In this document: in pieces, positions 12,840 to 21,394 of the stretch
Layout of the letters: every line of letters starts with the position of its first letter
Numbering within the stretch: position 1 is the stretch's first letter
Assembly (NCBI GenBank): GCA_023480885.1
Contig: JAMCWX010000038.1
Coordinates: 1 to 32,183, forward strand
DNA: 32,183 nt
Source of the DNA: Chloroflexota bacterium
GTDB lineage: Bacteria > Chloroflexota > UBA6077 > FW602-bin22 > JACPRP01
Direction of reading: 5' to 3'
Position numbers and translations under genes: made by a program
The notes under the pieces: model-generated
Told to the model about the DNA's origin: nothing
What the model saw: only the letters and a program-made list of their open reading frames with translations
Databases searched by the model: none

Positions 12840-14912
12840 TTAGTAGTCCAGCCTGGGATAATACCCATCGTTTCGCATTTCCCTTACCAGTTTCTTGATG
12901 TCTGGCACTTCCTGCACGGCGATTACGGTCGGGGAAATTCGGCGGCCAAACCATCTTGCGTACTTTGGCAAGGCCAGGAGCTCGTCGAGCACCTCCTCGG
13001 TCTCCACTTCCAGAATGGTCAGCCTTTCCAGGCTCATGAGTTTGACACTCCTAGCCCATTCCTCGACAGAAGCTACTACGTTTTCGGGGACGCCATCGCA
13101 GCTTCTCTCCTGCAAGAAAGTGAGCAACCCGTTGATGTCGGCTCCAGAGTAAACTGCCTGCTGTACCTTGCGCTTGGTGATCTGGTGTACACTAGCCTTG
13201 CCAACGCTGACTGTCAGCGAGAACTTAACCAATTGCTGCCATACTTCAGTGTCGGGCTCGTATACCGTGACCTCGAAGTTCGGGGACACGCTCATCCTGG
13301 CACGACGACTGTCAGGCGGACCTGCGCCTTCGCAACTCAGTATCCAAGCGCCTAGAGGTGTGGGTTGAACTGCTACAACCTTGCCTAAGTCGTCAAGTCC
13401 GATAGAGAGAGCCGACATCCAATGAAACAACTGAGCAATTGCGATACCTGCAGTGTGAGCTTCGAGATCGCGCAGGGGAACGATTCCTGAAACACGGCTG
13501 CAGGGGGTAGACGCATCGGCGCAGTTGTTCAATGTGTTCATAAGAACACATCTAACTATCGATTCCACAGAATACCATTTGCCCTGCTCGAGACGACGCA
13601 GACACACGACCGTTTGCTGCCTGAAAAGACGACACAGCTCGGCGTCCAGTTCGTTAGGCAAGGTCGAGTTGATGCCTCTCCAGAGGTCGTCTTTGAGCCA
13701 AAAGCCGAAAAGCTGTTCGGCCTGCCCGACGATGCCGAGAGACACCCACTCGCCGATTCGAGGGCCTGCGACGACCCAGTTGTCTTTGATTTCGAGGAGA
13801 TGCAGACTCCTCGCCACGTGGAACAGATAATCGAGCTTGGCAGCACCGTGGCCGTTCTGGGAGCCAATAATCAATTGCTCTCGGAGATGGCCCATTACTC
13901 TGCGTGGTATCCTACGCTCCACGACGGTTAGCTCCACCCGATGTTGCTGGAAGAAGTTTACCAGGGCCAGCAGATCGAAGTAGAAGGCATAATCCACCGG
14001 CAGCGGCTTGGTCGGCGCTGGAACCTCTTGTGCTGCCCCAAGGTCACGGTCTGTCGAAAGGAACTCATCCTGGCTGGCAACGGCAGATGGAATGAATAGA
14101 AATCTCTCGCCATCTACGTACGTCTCATAGACCAGGAACAACGAACTGAGAGATGAGATCGTCTTTCTCAAAGCCTGTTCGTCGATGGCCAGAGACTGAC
14201 GAAGCGCGGTTATCGACATGCGCCCATCAGAGTCTCGCACAGTCCGGAATACCAATTGCGCGTCCTCTCCAAGGTCTCCCAGCGCATCGTTGACATTACT
14301 AGCCTGGGTTATGATTGCCTCAAGCGACAGCATTAGTTCTCTCTTGAAACGCTGTTGAGAATGAGGCAGCTTCCAGCGCTCGCCAAGCGCCTGAAGCTGT
14401 GGAAGATCGAGCTCCCCGAGCAACCGATGCAAGGACTTGTCGCTCTGGTCGCCCAAGATCATCTGTTGCCGAATACGGTGCAGAATATGTGCGAGATCTG
14501 GAGGAATGCGAGCGACAAGCAACTGGGTTGAGGGATGATTGCGATTGAGATAGGCAGGACCGTCTATGATTTCATTGCCGAATACTCTCACCGTCTCTAC
14601 AGTGACAATTCCGTGATCCTCTAACCTAGCGAGCAACCGATGGATCTGATCTTCGCTGAAGGGCAGATCGCCAGTCAGCGCGTGGACGCCGATCCATCCC
14701 CTCGATTCTGCAAGAATTCTTTGCAGCACCAGCGATTCCTGAGCGGACAGGCGCTCGAGAAGACATTTAATCGCCTGCTCGTCGGTCATCTCGTTGTAAA
14801 GTTTTGAGACCAGGGTCCGCGGATCGACACCAGCATCAAGTTGCCAGGACCGAGCCATCCCCTGAAGCTTGGCCGAGGACGAGCCAAGCAAGAGCCCCAT
14901 CAGGTTCGCCAA
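12840..14912 (-). CDS. XPB/Ssl2-type helicase-associated domain protein without helicase core
   Basis: A protein of 690 residues starting at TTG 14912 behind AGGGGG; an ATG four codons later is the alternative. The first 400 residues are mainly helical, with winged-helix-like stretches (LSAQESLVLQRILAESRG and IHRLLARLEDHGIVTVE). The last ~170 residues match the helicase_C_3 (XPB/Ssl2 family) pattern: VSPNFEVTVYEPDTEVWQQL, then ITKRKVQQAVYSGADINGLL, FLQERSCDGVPENV and VEEWAR. No Walker A or DEAH motif is present, so it is not itself a helicase. Such stand-alone proteins are common in Actinobacteria and Chloroflexota and are of unclear function, possibly in DNA repair or transcription. It is the first gene of a two-gene unit with the HAD phosphatase. 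Confidence 0.75.
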   Translation of the reverse strand: MANLMGLLLGSSSAKLQGMARSWQLDAGVDPRTLVSKLYNEMTDEQAIKCLLERLSAQESLVLQRILAESRGWIGVHALTGDLPFSEDQIHRLLARLEDHGIVTVETVRVFGNEIIDGPAYLNRNHPSTQLLVARIPPDLAHILHRIRQQMILGDQSDKSLHRLLGELDLPQLQALGERWKLPHSQQRFKRELMLSLEAIITQASNVNDALGDLGEDAQLVFRTVRDSDGRMSITALRQSLAIDEQALRKTISSLSSLFLVYETYVDGERFLFIPSAVASQDEFLSTDRDLGAAQEVPAPTKPLPVDYAFYFDLLALVNFFQQHRVELTVVERRIPRRVMGHLREQLIIGSQNGHGAAKLDYLFHVARSLHLLEIKDNWVVAGPRIGEWVSLGIVGQAEQLFGFWLKDDLWRGINSTLPNELDAELCRLFRQQTVVCLRRLEQGKWYSVESIVRCVLMNTLNNCADASTPCSRVSGIVPLRDLEAHTAGIAIAQLFHWMSALSIGLDDLGKVVAVQPTPLGAWILSCEGAGPPDSRRARMSVSPNFEVTVYEPDTEVWQQLVKFSLTVSVGKASVHQITKRKVQQAVYSGADINGLLTFLQERSCDGVPENVVASVEEWARSVKLMSLERLTILEVETEEVLDELLALPKYARWFGRRISPTVIAVQEVPDIKKLVREMRNDGYYPRLDY

Positions 14913-15577
14913 GACAGCCCCCTATCCGCTACGCTGACGTATCAGATAGTTCAGCAAGAACTGTGTAAAACCCCATCAGCCTGGTCGACAAAACGTGGAC
15001 CATTTGGCCCTTTGTCCGCATGTTCCAAGGTAGCACCTTTGTATCACGTTTGGCTACAAAATTCAAGTGTCAGCGCACGATTGTTTGCTCGAAGCGCTTT
15101 GCCTCGCTTGCTGGAAAGCACTTGCCCTCCCTGGAAGCGAAGCTCGCGATCGCGGAGTTAGCGGAATTGAGCATTGCAAACACACGTTTCACCTTCTGAG
15201 CGGCTGGAATCGATCTGCAAATGTGCGCACAGGTGCACCTTCGTCTTCGTGGTCTTCTAACCCGGACTGAGCGGGCAATCCCGTCTCACGACAGTTGGGG
15301 GAGCGCATAGCTAATCTGAGGAGCGGTTCTCGAATCGATAGGAACCGCGCAATCTGTCTGATAGTGATGATCTCCCTGCTGTCCATAACAATGAATTATA
15401 GCGGACAGCGCGATTATGTCAAATACAACTACCTGGCGGGGTTACCTTTTCTTGGGGGAAGTTTGACAGCATCTTTACAGCATCGCAAAGTGTTGTCAAG
15501 AACACGAGACAACGGCAAAAATGGCGCCATCCCTATTTTGGGGCGTTTTCACGGCACAATTGCCCCTGAAATAGGGA
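14913..15577. other. Intergenic region without a convincing gene
   Basis: About 660 bp between the helicase-associated gene and tRNA-Arg. Open frames here are short and lack ribosome binding sites. The region holds AGTTC-AGCAA-GAACT (14948-14962), a small inverted repeat 36 bp upstream of the helicase-associated gene. It also holds a longer imperfect hairpin at 15531-15576 (CCCTATTT and GGGGC arms with a small bulge). Promoter elements for the minus-strand gene may be present but are not clear. Confidence 0.5.
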
Positions 15578-15601
15578 AAACCGCCCAAGAATAAGCGGTT
15601 T
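15578..15601 (-). terminator. Intrinsic terminator after tRNA-Arg
   Basis: On the minus strand AAACCGC pairs with GCGGTTT around a ten-base loop and ends in TTTT, 12 bases after the tRNA CCA end. Confidence 0.6.
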
Positions 15602-15612
15602 CAAGGCCGACC

Positions 15613-15689
15613 TGGCACGCCCGAGAGGACTCGAACCTCCGACCTTTGGGTCCGCAACCCAACGCTCTAATCCACTGAGCTACGGGCGC
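15613..15689 (-). tRNA. tRNA-Arg(GCG)
   Basis: The minus strand gives a complete cloverleaf. The acceptor GCGCCCG pairs with CGGGCGT (terminal G-U), and the D arm contains AGCTCAGTGGATTAGAGC. The anticodon stem TTGGG/CCCAA encloses TTGCGGA, anticodon GCG, and the T loop is TTCGAGT. G73 and CCA are encoded. The anticodon GCG, which reads CGC and CGT, is unusual; most bacteria use an ACG tRNA with inosine. Confidence 0.9.
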
Positions 15690-15703
15690 AAGTTGACAGT
15701 CGA

Positions 15704-15732
15704 ATTATAGCATATGGCAGAAGTGCGCGCAA
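15704..15732 (-). promoter_or_regulatory. Promoter of tRNA-Arg
   Basis: On the minus strand TTGCGC (15727-15732), a 17-bp spacer and consensus TATAAT (15704-15709) place the start about eight bases ahead of the tRNA 5' end. It lies between the tRNA and the carboxyltransferase stop. Confidence 0.7.
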
Positions 15733-15742
15733 ACGCTATTTG

Positions 15743-17305
15743 CTACAGCGGAATGTTGCCATGCTTGCGTTCGGGTCTCGCCTGCTGCTTGTCGCGGAGC
15801 CTACGCAGTGCCTGGATAATGCGCCTCCTGCTTTGTTCGGGCTCGATAACGGCGTGAACGAGCATCTTGCCGGCGGCGTCAAATGGATTCGAGTACTTGC
15901 GGTCGTATTCCTCGATCTTTTGCAGCACGAACTCCGTGGGATCCTCAGCTTCCTTTATCTCTTTCCGATAAATCAGGCGTACCCCTGTAGCCGTGTCGAG
16001 GACGGCCATCTGAGCAATTGGCCAGGCAAGCATCTCATCGACGCCCATGCCTACCGAGCACATGGCCATCACGGCTCCACCGTAGTTTTTTCGCAAGACG
16101 AGTGTTATCTTTGGGACGGTGGCCTCGGCGTAGGCATAAAGCATTTTCGCTCCGTGCCTGATGATGGCCGAGTGCTCCTGCCTGACTCCGGGCAAGAACC
16201 CTGGCACGTCGACGAGGTTCACCAGAGGGATATTGAAGGCGTCGCAGAAGCGGATGAACCGAGCGGCCTTATCGGCGGCGTTGACGTCAAGGCTTCCTGC
16301 CATAAACAGGGGTTGATTGGCGATAATGCCCACTGTCTGGCAATCCATTCGAGCGAAGCCGATGACCATGTTTCGCGCAAAGCGGGGCAGTATCTCAAGA
16401 AACTCGCCGTCATCGACGAGGTGAGCTATCACCTTGCGCATGTCGTACACCTTTCTGACATCAGGGGGTACAACGTCCGCCGCATTTGGGGTGAGGCGAT
16501 CAGGGTCGTCTCCTGTTTGCACGACTGGTGGCAGCTTGGTGTTGTTGGACGGAAGATAGCTGAATACTCGGCGCATGATCGACAGGCATTCTTGCTCTGT
16601 CCTGCCAACCAGATGTGCGGTACCCGTTATCTCGCTGTGGACTTTCGCTCCACCAAGTTCCACCATAGTGATCTTTTCGCCAGTGACGGATTTGATAACG
16701 GCGGGCCCGGTGATGGCCATCTCGCTTCCACTATCGACCATGAACAAGAAATCCGTGATAGCTGGAGAGTACGCGGCAACGCCGGCGCACGTTCCCATAA
16801 CGGCAGATAACTGGGGCACCACGCCCGAAGCAGCGGTGTTGCGGTAGAACATACCAGCAACCCACTCCGTGGCGGTGAACCCCTCGTGAATTCTGCCTCC
16901 GCCAGAATCGTAGAGGCCAAAGATCGGCGCCTTCACCTTGATGGCTTCGTCCATAAGGTAGCATATCTTCTTGCCGTGAACCGTTCCTACCGAGCCACCA
17001 AGAACCGTAGAATCCTGGGCGAAAACATAGACGAGGCGCCCATCGATTTGACCATATCCTGTGATCGAGCCATCGCCAGGAATCTTCTTCTCTTGCATAC
17101 CGAATTCCACGGACTGCGATTCGGCAAGCATATTCAACTCGACGAAAGTTCCTGGATCGAGAAGCTCGTCGATGCGCTCTCGTGCGGTGAGTTTGCCGCG
17201 TGCATGAAGACTATCGATCGCCTGTTGTCCGCTGGCAATAGTTGCCAGGCGCTCCAGGCTACGAAGGCGCTGCGTTTCGCTCTCGTGGGTCTTCCCAGGC
17301 AACAT
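15743..17305 (-). CDS. Acyl-CoA carboxyltransferase (propionyl/methylmalonyl-CoA type)
   Basis: A protein of 520 residues with a GGAGG ribosome binding site. It matches the biotin-dependent carboxyltransferase beta-subunit family along its length: HARGKLTARERIDELLDPGTF, then DSGGGRIHEG, VMGTCAGVAAYSPA, and in the second half VDVPGFLPGVRQE and KNYGGAVMAMCS. Family members include PccB of propionyl-CoA carboxylase and MmdA of sodium-pumping methylmalonyl-CoA decarboxylase. They transfer CO2 between biotin and acyl-CoA. No biotin carboxylase, biotin carrier or decarboxylase partner lies in the window, so carboxylation and decarboxylation cannot be told apart. It appears to be a single-gene unit, with its own promoter upstream and a tRNA downstream. 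Confidence 0.93.
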   Translation of the reverse strand: MLPGKTHESETQRLRSLERLATIASGQQAIDSLHARGKLTARERIDELLDPGTFVELNMLAESQSVEFGMQEKKIPGDGSITGYGQIDGRLVYVFAQDSTVLGGSVGTVHGKKICYLMDEAIKVKAPIFGLYDSGGGRIHEGFTATEWVAGMFYRNTAASGVVPQLSAVMGTCAGVAAYSPAITDFLFMVDSGSEMAITGPAVIKSVTGEKITMVELGGAKVHSEITGTAHLVGRTEQECLSIMRRVFSYLPSNNTKLPPVVQTGDDPDRLTPNAADVVPPDVRKVYDMRKVIAHLVDDGEFLEILPRFARNMVIGFARMDCQTVGIIANQPLFMAGSLDVNAADKAARFIRFCDAFNIPLVNLVDVPGFLPGVRQEHSAIIRHGAKMLYAYAEATVPKITLVLRKNYGGAVMAMCSVGMGVDEMLAWPIAQMAVLDTATGVRLIYRKEIKEAEDPTEFVLQKIEEYDRKYSNPFDAAGKMLVHAVIEPEQSRRRIIQALRRLRDKQQARPERKHGNIPL

Positions 17306-17403
17306 TGCTTTGACCTCCGATGACGTAGATAAGAAAACCCAAAAGCCTAGGCCAGATTACGTCTTCGCCCAGCCGTTAGAGGGATTGGCGCCAGACATCC
17401 GAC

Positions 17404-17432
17404 AGTATAGCAGTATGTTGTTAGATGTGCAA
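17404..17432 (-). promoter_or_regulatory. Promoter of the carboxyltransferase gene
   Basis: On the minus strand TTGCAC (17427-17432), 17 bp, TATACT (17404-17409). The leader to the start at 17305 is about 90 bases. Confidence 0.6.
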
Positions 17433-17488
17433 TGGTGGAATTTCGGAATGAGTGGAATTGTGCGAAAGGCGATGTGAAAGTATTCGGG

Positions 17489-17578
17489 CGGAGGGACCGG
17501 GATTCGAACCCGGGACGGAGTTTAACCCCCGTAACCGCTTAGCAGGCGGCCGCACTAGACCAACTATGCGATCCCTCC
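17489..17578 (-). tRNA. tRNA-Ser(GCT)
   Basis: The minus strand has acceptor GGAGGGA/TCCCTCC and anticodon stem GCCGC/GCGGT with loop CTGCTAA (anticodon GCT). It also has the long variable arm typical of serine tRNAs, and T stem CCGGG/CCCGG with loop TTCGAAT. The discriminator is G. The following bases are CCC, so CCA is not encoded. It lies 44 bases downstream of tRNA-Ser(TGA), probably in the same transcript. Confidence 0.93.
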
Positions 17579-17622
17579 GCGGTAAGCAACCTATTCTGTT
17601 AAACCAGCCTGGACAAGGCCGG

Positions 17623-17706
17623 CGGAGAGGGAGGGATTCGAACCCCCGAGGCTCATCGCCTAACTGTTTTCAAGACAGTCACCATAAACCACTCGGACAC
17701 CTCTCC
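17623..17706 (-). tRNA. tRNA-Ser(TGA)
   Basis: Acceptor GGAGAGG/CCTCTCC, anticodon stem ACTGT/ACAGT with loop CTTGAAA (anticodon TGA), a long variable arm and T loop TTCGAAT. The discriminator is G, followed by CCG, so the CCA end must be added after transcription. Confidence 0.93.
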
Positions 17707-17714
17707 GGGTGAAA

Positions 17715-17744
17715 AGTATAGCAAACTCGCAAGCGTAGTGTCAA
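17715..17744 (-). promoter_or_regulatory. Promoter of the tRNA-Ser pair
   Basis: On the minus strand a consensus TTGACA (17739-17744), 18 bp, TATACT (17715-17720), directly ahead of tRNA-Ser(TGA). It is back to back with the plus-strand promoter at 17750-17778. Confidence 0.7.
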
Positions 17745-17749
17745 CTTTG

Positions 17750-17778
17750 TTGCCCCTGTAAACCAGTTATGCTAGAAT
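17750..17778 (+). promoter_or_regulatory. Promoter of the flavoprotein gene
   Basis: TTGCCC (17750-17755), 17 bp, TAGAAT (17773-17778). The leader to the chosen start at 17970 is about 185 bases and holds no obvious gene. Confidence 0.6.
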
Positions 17779-17969
17779 AGCAGCGTGATTGATGGTTGAT
17801 CGGTGGGCTGGCCTGCTAGCAGCGCAATCGCCAGCAGGCCTGTGTCTGCAGTCGACAATTGCGATGAATTTCTCAGGTCCCCGACCGGAAGCGATGTGGC
17901 TTCTAGTCACTTGGCTGGAAGCGAATTCAACGCCGAGTGGGCTTATACTTTGCTTTGAGGGAGATGTCA

Positions 17970-20102
17970 ATGGTGAGCAGTTCGAGCACTGCAGGTAACG
18001 TACTATCTGCTAAGACGGCAGAGCTTCGGGGCAATTTCTTCGCGAAGGAGACCTCCCCGTGCACTGTCGCCTGCCCCATACATACTGACGTGCAGGGATA
18101 CGTCAGCCTCATAGCGCAAGGACGGTATGCCGATGCTCTCAATTTGATCAGGGAGACTAATCCTCTGCCCTCAGTGCTGGCGCGCATCTGCGCGCATCCT
18201 TGCGAGAAGAAATGCCGTCGGGCTCAAATTGATGCGCCCATAGCCATCTGTTCCCTGAAGCGGGTTGCCGTCGAGCGCGGGCAAGCAGGGGCCAAATCGC
18301 CCGAGCCAAAGGCAAAGCTGGACAAAAAGGTGGCCGTCATCGGGTCCGGCCCATCCGGGCTGACCGCGGCTTACGATCTGGCGCTTCTCGGCTATCAAGT
18401 TACCGTGTTCGAGAAGAGTCAGCAGGTCGGTGGCGCCACGCGATACGGCATTCCTGTCTATCGCCTGCCACGTGAGGAACTGGATAGAGATCTGCAGGAG
18501 TTCGACAAGCTCGGGATTGAATTCAAAACCGGCGTGGATGTCGGCAAAGATGTAACCCTCGTCGACCTCAAGAGCAAATACGACGCGGTTCTCATCGCGG
18601 TTGGGCTTTCCTTGAGCCGCGGCCTCCCCATCCCAGGAGCCGATCTGCCAGGAGTATACCTTGCTCTGCCTTTCCTGGCGGATGCCGCGGCTGGCAAGTG
18701 CGCGTTCGAGCCTGGCAAGGAGGTCATCGTGATCGGCGGTGGTAACGTTGCTTTCGACGTAGCCCGCAGCGCTGTCCGCCTCGGGGCGAAGAAGGTTCGC
18801 ATGGCCTGCCTTGAGTATAGACACGAGATGCCTGCGTGGCCGTGGGAGATCGACGAGGCTGAGGAGGAGAAAATCGAGCTGAACCCTGGTTGGGGCCCGA
18901 AGCAGGTTCTTTCCGACAATGGTGAAGTTACTGGCCTGCAGGTGGTCAGGGTCAAGTCCGTGTTCGACGCCGAAGGCCGTTTCAATCCCAGCTTCTATGA
19001 CGACCAGTTGAAAACGGTTGAAGGTAACGTCGTCATCTTTTCGATCGGTCAGGGGTCGGATTTGTCGCTGGCGAAAGGCACGAGCGTGCAGTTGACGCCA
19101 CGAGGCTTGCTGGTGTTCGACCGTGACACGATGTCCACCACCCAACCAGGCATCTTCGCGTCCGGCGAGGTAGTCACTGGCCCAGGCGCAGCGGTCGACG
19201 CTATGGCTGTCGGACGCCGCGCGGCGAAAGCAATACACAGGTATCTGTCGACAGGGAAGATCAGCTCGGTGGGATCCGATGGCTTCACCGCGGTCGGAGA
19301 GTTAAATGCCGACACTGTTCACAAGGTCAGAACGCAAGACAGGACTCCAATGCCCATGGTCTCTGCCGAGGAGAGAGTGAAGAACTTCGACGAAATTGAA
19401 CTCGGCTACTCCGAGGACGCGGCAATAACCGAAGCGCAGCGGTGTCTCCTGTGCGCTGTTGGCGCACAGCGTCAGGTTCAAGTTTGCGCCGATTGCCTCA
19501 CCTGTCTCCGCGTGTGCCCGTTTGGTGTGCCTGTCGCGACAGGTAGAGGCATCGAAATCAGGCTTGACCAGTGTCAGTCGTGTGGCATTTGCGCAACAAG
19601 ATGTCCAGGCAAGATCATTACACTGAAGCATTTCTCGCCTGAAGACATTATGGCCCGTGTTCGAGCCAGCCTGAGCGATGCGAAAACCAGTTCGGACGAG
19701 ATCGTGCTGTTCGGCTTCGTCTGCCGCTACTACAGTGGCGCAGCCTCATCCGACGGGCAGATCCCCCACGCGTTACGTGCGAAAGGTATCCGCATCGTCG
19801 AATTGCCGTGCACGGGAAGGGTCGACGTTACGCACGTGCTGGAGGCGTTTGCATCTGGCGCCGATGGCGTTTTCGTCACGGGTTGCTCTTCTGACAACTG
19901 CCATTTCAACCTGGGAGTGGACTACGCCGAGCGGATGGCGCTTAGAGCACAAAAGCTTATTGATGCAGCAGGAATAGGAGCCAACCGCCTGGAGGTAGTG
20001 AAGCTCGAAACTCACGAGGGAGAGGAGATACTCTCCAAGGCTGGCGAGGTGCGAGATCGCCTCGCTTCGCTCGGCCCCAGTCCGCTTCGGAAGAAGGCCT
20101 GA
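17970..20102 (+). CDS. GltD-like FAD/NAD oxidoreductase fused to ferredoxin and MvhD-type domains
   Basis: A protein of 710 residues from ATG 17970, chosen because GAGGGAG lies six bases upstream; nearer upstream ATGs are badly spaced. The N-terminal iron-sulfur domain (CTVACPIHTDVQGYVSLIAQ, then ICAHPCEKKC) is typical of the glutamate synthase small subunit/NfnB family. FAD-binding VAVIGSGPSGLTAAYDLALL and NAD-binding VIVIGGGNVAFDVARSA follow. A ferredoxin-like segment has CADCLTCLRVCPFG and CQSCGICATRCPG, giving two 4Fe-4S clusters. The C-terminal ~140 residues match MvhD/FlpD (PCTGRVDVTHVLEAFASGADG, GCSSDNCHFNLG), but its first cysteine pair is reduced to FVCRYYS. It probably passes electrons between NAD(P)H and an iron-sulfur partner such as a hydrogenase or heterodisulfide-reductase-like complex. 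No partner gene is adjacent. Confidence 0.88.
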   Translation: MVSSSSTAGNVLSAKTAELRGNFFAKETSPCTVACPIHTDVQGYVSLIAQGRYADALNLIRETNPLPSVLARICAHPCEKKCRRAQIDAPIAICSLKRVAVERGQAGAKSPEPKAKLDKKVAVIGSGPSGLTAAYDLALLGYQVTVFEKSQQVGGATRYGIPVYRLPREELDRDLQEFDKLGIEFKTGVDVGKDVTLVDLKSKYDAVLIAVGLSLSRGLPIPGADLPGVYLALPFLADAAAGKCAFEPGKEVIVIGGGNVAFDVARSAVRLGAKKVRMACLEYRHEMPAWPWEIDEAEEEKIELNPGWGPKQVLSDNGEVTGLQVVRVKSVFDAEGRFNPSFYDDQLKTVEGNVVIFSIGQGSDLSLAKGTSVQLTPRGLLVFDRDTMSTTQPGIFASGEVVTGPGAAVDAMAVGRRAAKAIHRYLSTGKISSVGSDGFTAVGELNADTVHKVRTQDRTPMPMVSAEERVKNFDEIELGYSEDAAITEAQRCLLCAVGAQRQVQVCADCLTCLRVCPFGVPVATGRGIEIRLDQCQSCGICATRCPGKIITLKHFSPEDIMARVRASLSDAKTSSDEIVLFGFVCRYYSGAASSDGQIPHALRAKGIRIVELPCTGRVDVTHVLEAFASGADGVFVTGCSSDNCHFNLGVDYAERMALRAQKLIDAAGIGANRLEVVKLETHEGEEILSKAGEVRDRLASLGPSPLRKKA

Positions 20103-20185
20103 TCGGCTCAGGCCTGGACACCAAGCAATTCCAGACATCGTGTCCAATGAGCGGAAAAATGTCGGGCTAGATTACCTGGTACGTC

Positions 20186-20219
20186 AAAGACGGCAACCAA
20201 CTACTGGGCGCCGTCTTTT
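20186..20219 (+). terminator. Intrinsic terminator after the flavoprotein gene
   Basis: AAAGACGGC (20186-20194) pairs with GCCGTCTTT (20210-20218) around a 15-base loop and continues into TTTT. It separates the flavoprotein gene from the HAD gene starting at 20245. Confidence 0.75.
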
Positions 20220-20244
20220 CGTTGATAGGACGAGGTGCCTGCCG

Positions 20245-20931
20245 ATGGCGAACGAATGGAAGGCCGTGACGAAGAAGGCCGTAATATGGGATATGGATGG
20301 TGTTATCGTCGACACCGAAGCCTACCACTTCGGCGCGTGGAGAAAACGGCTGCAGGAAGAGGGGATCGAGTTCACCGAAAACGACTTCAAGCGCACTTTT
20401 GGAATGCGCAACCCCGAGATTATCAGGACCATACTTGGCGAAGACGTCACAGAGGACGTCATCCGGCGGCTGGCAGACGGCAAAGAGGAGTACTTCCGCC
20501 AGTTCGTTTCAGGCAACTTGATGGCCCTGCCCGGCGCTGTCGATCTGATGAAGGGCCTGCGCGAAGGAGGATTTCTCCAGGCCGTTGCGTCCTCGGCGCC
20601 GAAGCAGAATATCGAGTTGGTAATGAGATCTCTGGAAATATCTCGGTTCTTTCCCTGTCTTGTTTCGGGAGACGAGGTTAGCGCTGGAAAGCCAGACCCG
20701 CAGATATTCCTCCTGGCTGCAAAGCGTCTGGGGGTCGAGCCAAGGAAATGCGTGGTAATAGAGGATTCCGTGGCCGGCGTTCAAGCTGCGGTAACAGGCG
20801 GGATGAAGTGCGTTGCTGTGGCTACCACGCATCCGCCAGAGCGATTGGTACCCGCGGACATTGTCGTAGCAAGCCTCGAAAGAATTAAGGCTACTGATAT
20901 CGCCGGGCTAGTTGTGGAGCGAAGACCCTAG
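20245..20931 (+). CDS. HAD-IA hydrolase, beta-phosphoglucomutase/phosphatase-like
   Basis: A protein of 228 residues starting at ATG 20245 (MANEWKAV); GAGG lies about nine bases upstream, and earlier in-frame codons would include the terminator. Motif I is AVIWDMDGVIVDTEAYH, motif II VASSAPKQN, the lysine region SAGKPDPQIFLLAAKRLG and motif III VVIEDSVAGVQAA. The alpha-helical cap (about residues 25-90) marks subclass IA, including beta-phosphoglucomutase and sugar-phosphate phosphatases. The DGVIVDTE motif and the SAGKPDP motif suit either. The substrate is not predictable. Its end overlaps the opposite-strand gene by four bases. Confidence 0.9.
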   Translation: MANEWKAVTKKAVIWDMDGVIVDTEAYHFGAWRKRLQEEGIEFTENDFKRTFGMRNPEIIRTILGEDVTEDVIRRLADGKEEYFRQFVSGNLMALPGAVDLMKGLREGGFLQAVASSAPKQNIELVMRSLEISRFFPCLVSGDEVSAGKPDPQIFLLAAKRLGVEPRKCVVIEDSVAGVQAAVTGGMKCVAVATTHPPERLVPADIVVASLERIKATDIAGLVVERRP

Positions 20932-21293
20932 CTCTTCGGTGGAAACTCCCTGGCTTCGCCGAATTCTCCAAAGACGCCGCTGCTCTCGTAGCCGCTCGTG
21001 CCGCCGCGATTGATTATAGCGACGAGCCTGTTCCATAAGTGCTCTGGGACCTCGCTCTTATAGACGTACATATTGTGGATCGAGCTGACGTCAGCGCTCG
21101 TGCCACCGCCGCCACGTGCCGTCACTCCAAGTGGAGTTCCTCCCATATTAGCAAGGTTGATATAATCCTCGCCCGCGGTGGCCTGTTCGTGAACTGGCAC
21201 TTGAGCGAGCTCGTCATCGGTCCATCCAAGCTCACGAACCCATTGCAGCGTCCCGCGGTAATCAAACAAGGTCATGGCGAATTGCTCGGTCAT
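20928..21293 (-). CDS. Hypothetical protein of 121 residues
   Basis: Starts at ATG 21293, seven to ten bases after a GAGGAG ribosome binding site; a longer frame upstream lacks one. The sequence begins MTEQFAMTLFDYRGTLQWVR. It contains ELGWTDDELAQVPVHEQ and a glycine-rich loop (VTARGGGGTSADVSS), and ends in GVFGEFGEAREFPPKS. There is no signal peptide, membrane span or recognised domain. It forms a two-gene unit with the zinc-ribbon gene 100 bases upstream, and both probably use the promoter at 21670-21698. Confidence 0.65.
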   Translation of the reverse strand: MTEQFAMTLFDYRGTLQWVRELGWTDDELAQVPVHEQATAGEDYINLANMGGTPLGVTARGGGGTSADVSSIHNMYVYKSEVPEHLWNRLVAIINRGGTSGYESSGVFGEFGEAREFPPKS

Positions 21294-21394
21294 AATCTCG
21301 TGACTCCTCTTTACCGATGCACAGCAACGGTGTATAGTATTCCATACATACTGGCCTGCAATAGCTGTGCCATCGGCAAAGGGCAAGTGCGACA

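Noticed and set aside
15189..15386. Minus-strand frame of 65 codons in the gap before tRNA-Arg
   Set aside because: No ribosome binding site, no conserved pattern; likely chance.
15740..16810. Long plus-strand open frame opposite the carboxyltransferase gene
   Set aside because: The opposite strand carries a clear full-length conserved enzyme; the antisense frame has no recognisable motif.
18171..19238. Minus-strand open frame of 355 codons opposite the flavoprotein gene
   Set aside because: Shadow of the FAD/NAD-binding gene; no start signal and no family resemblance.
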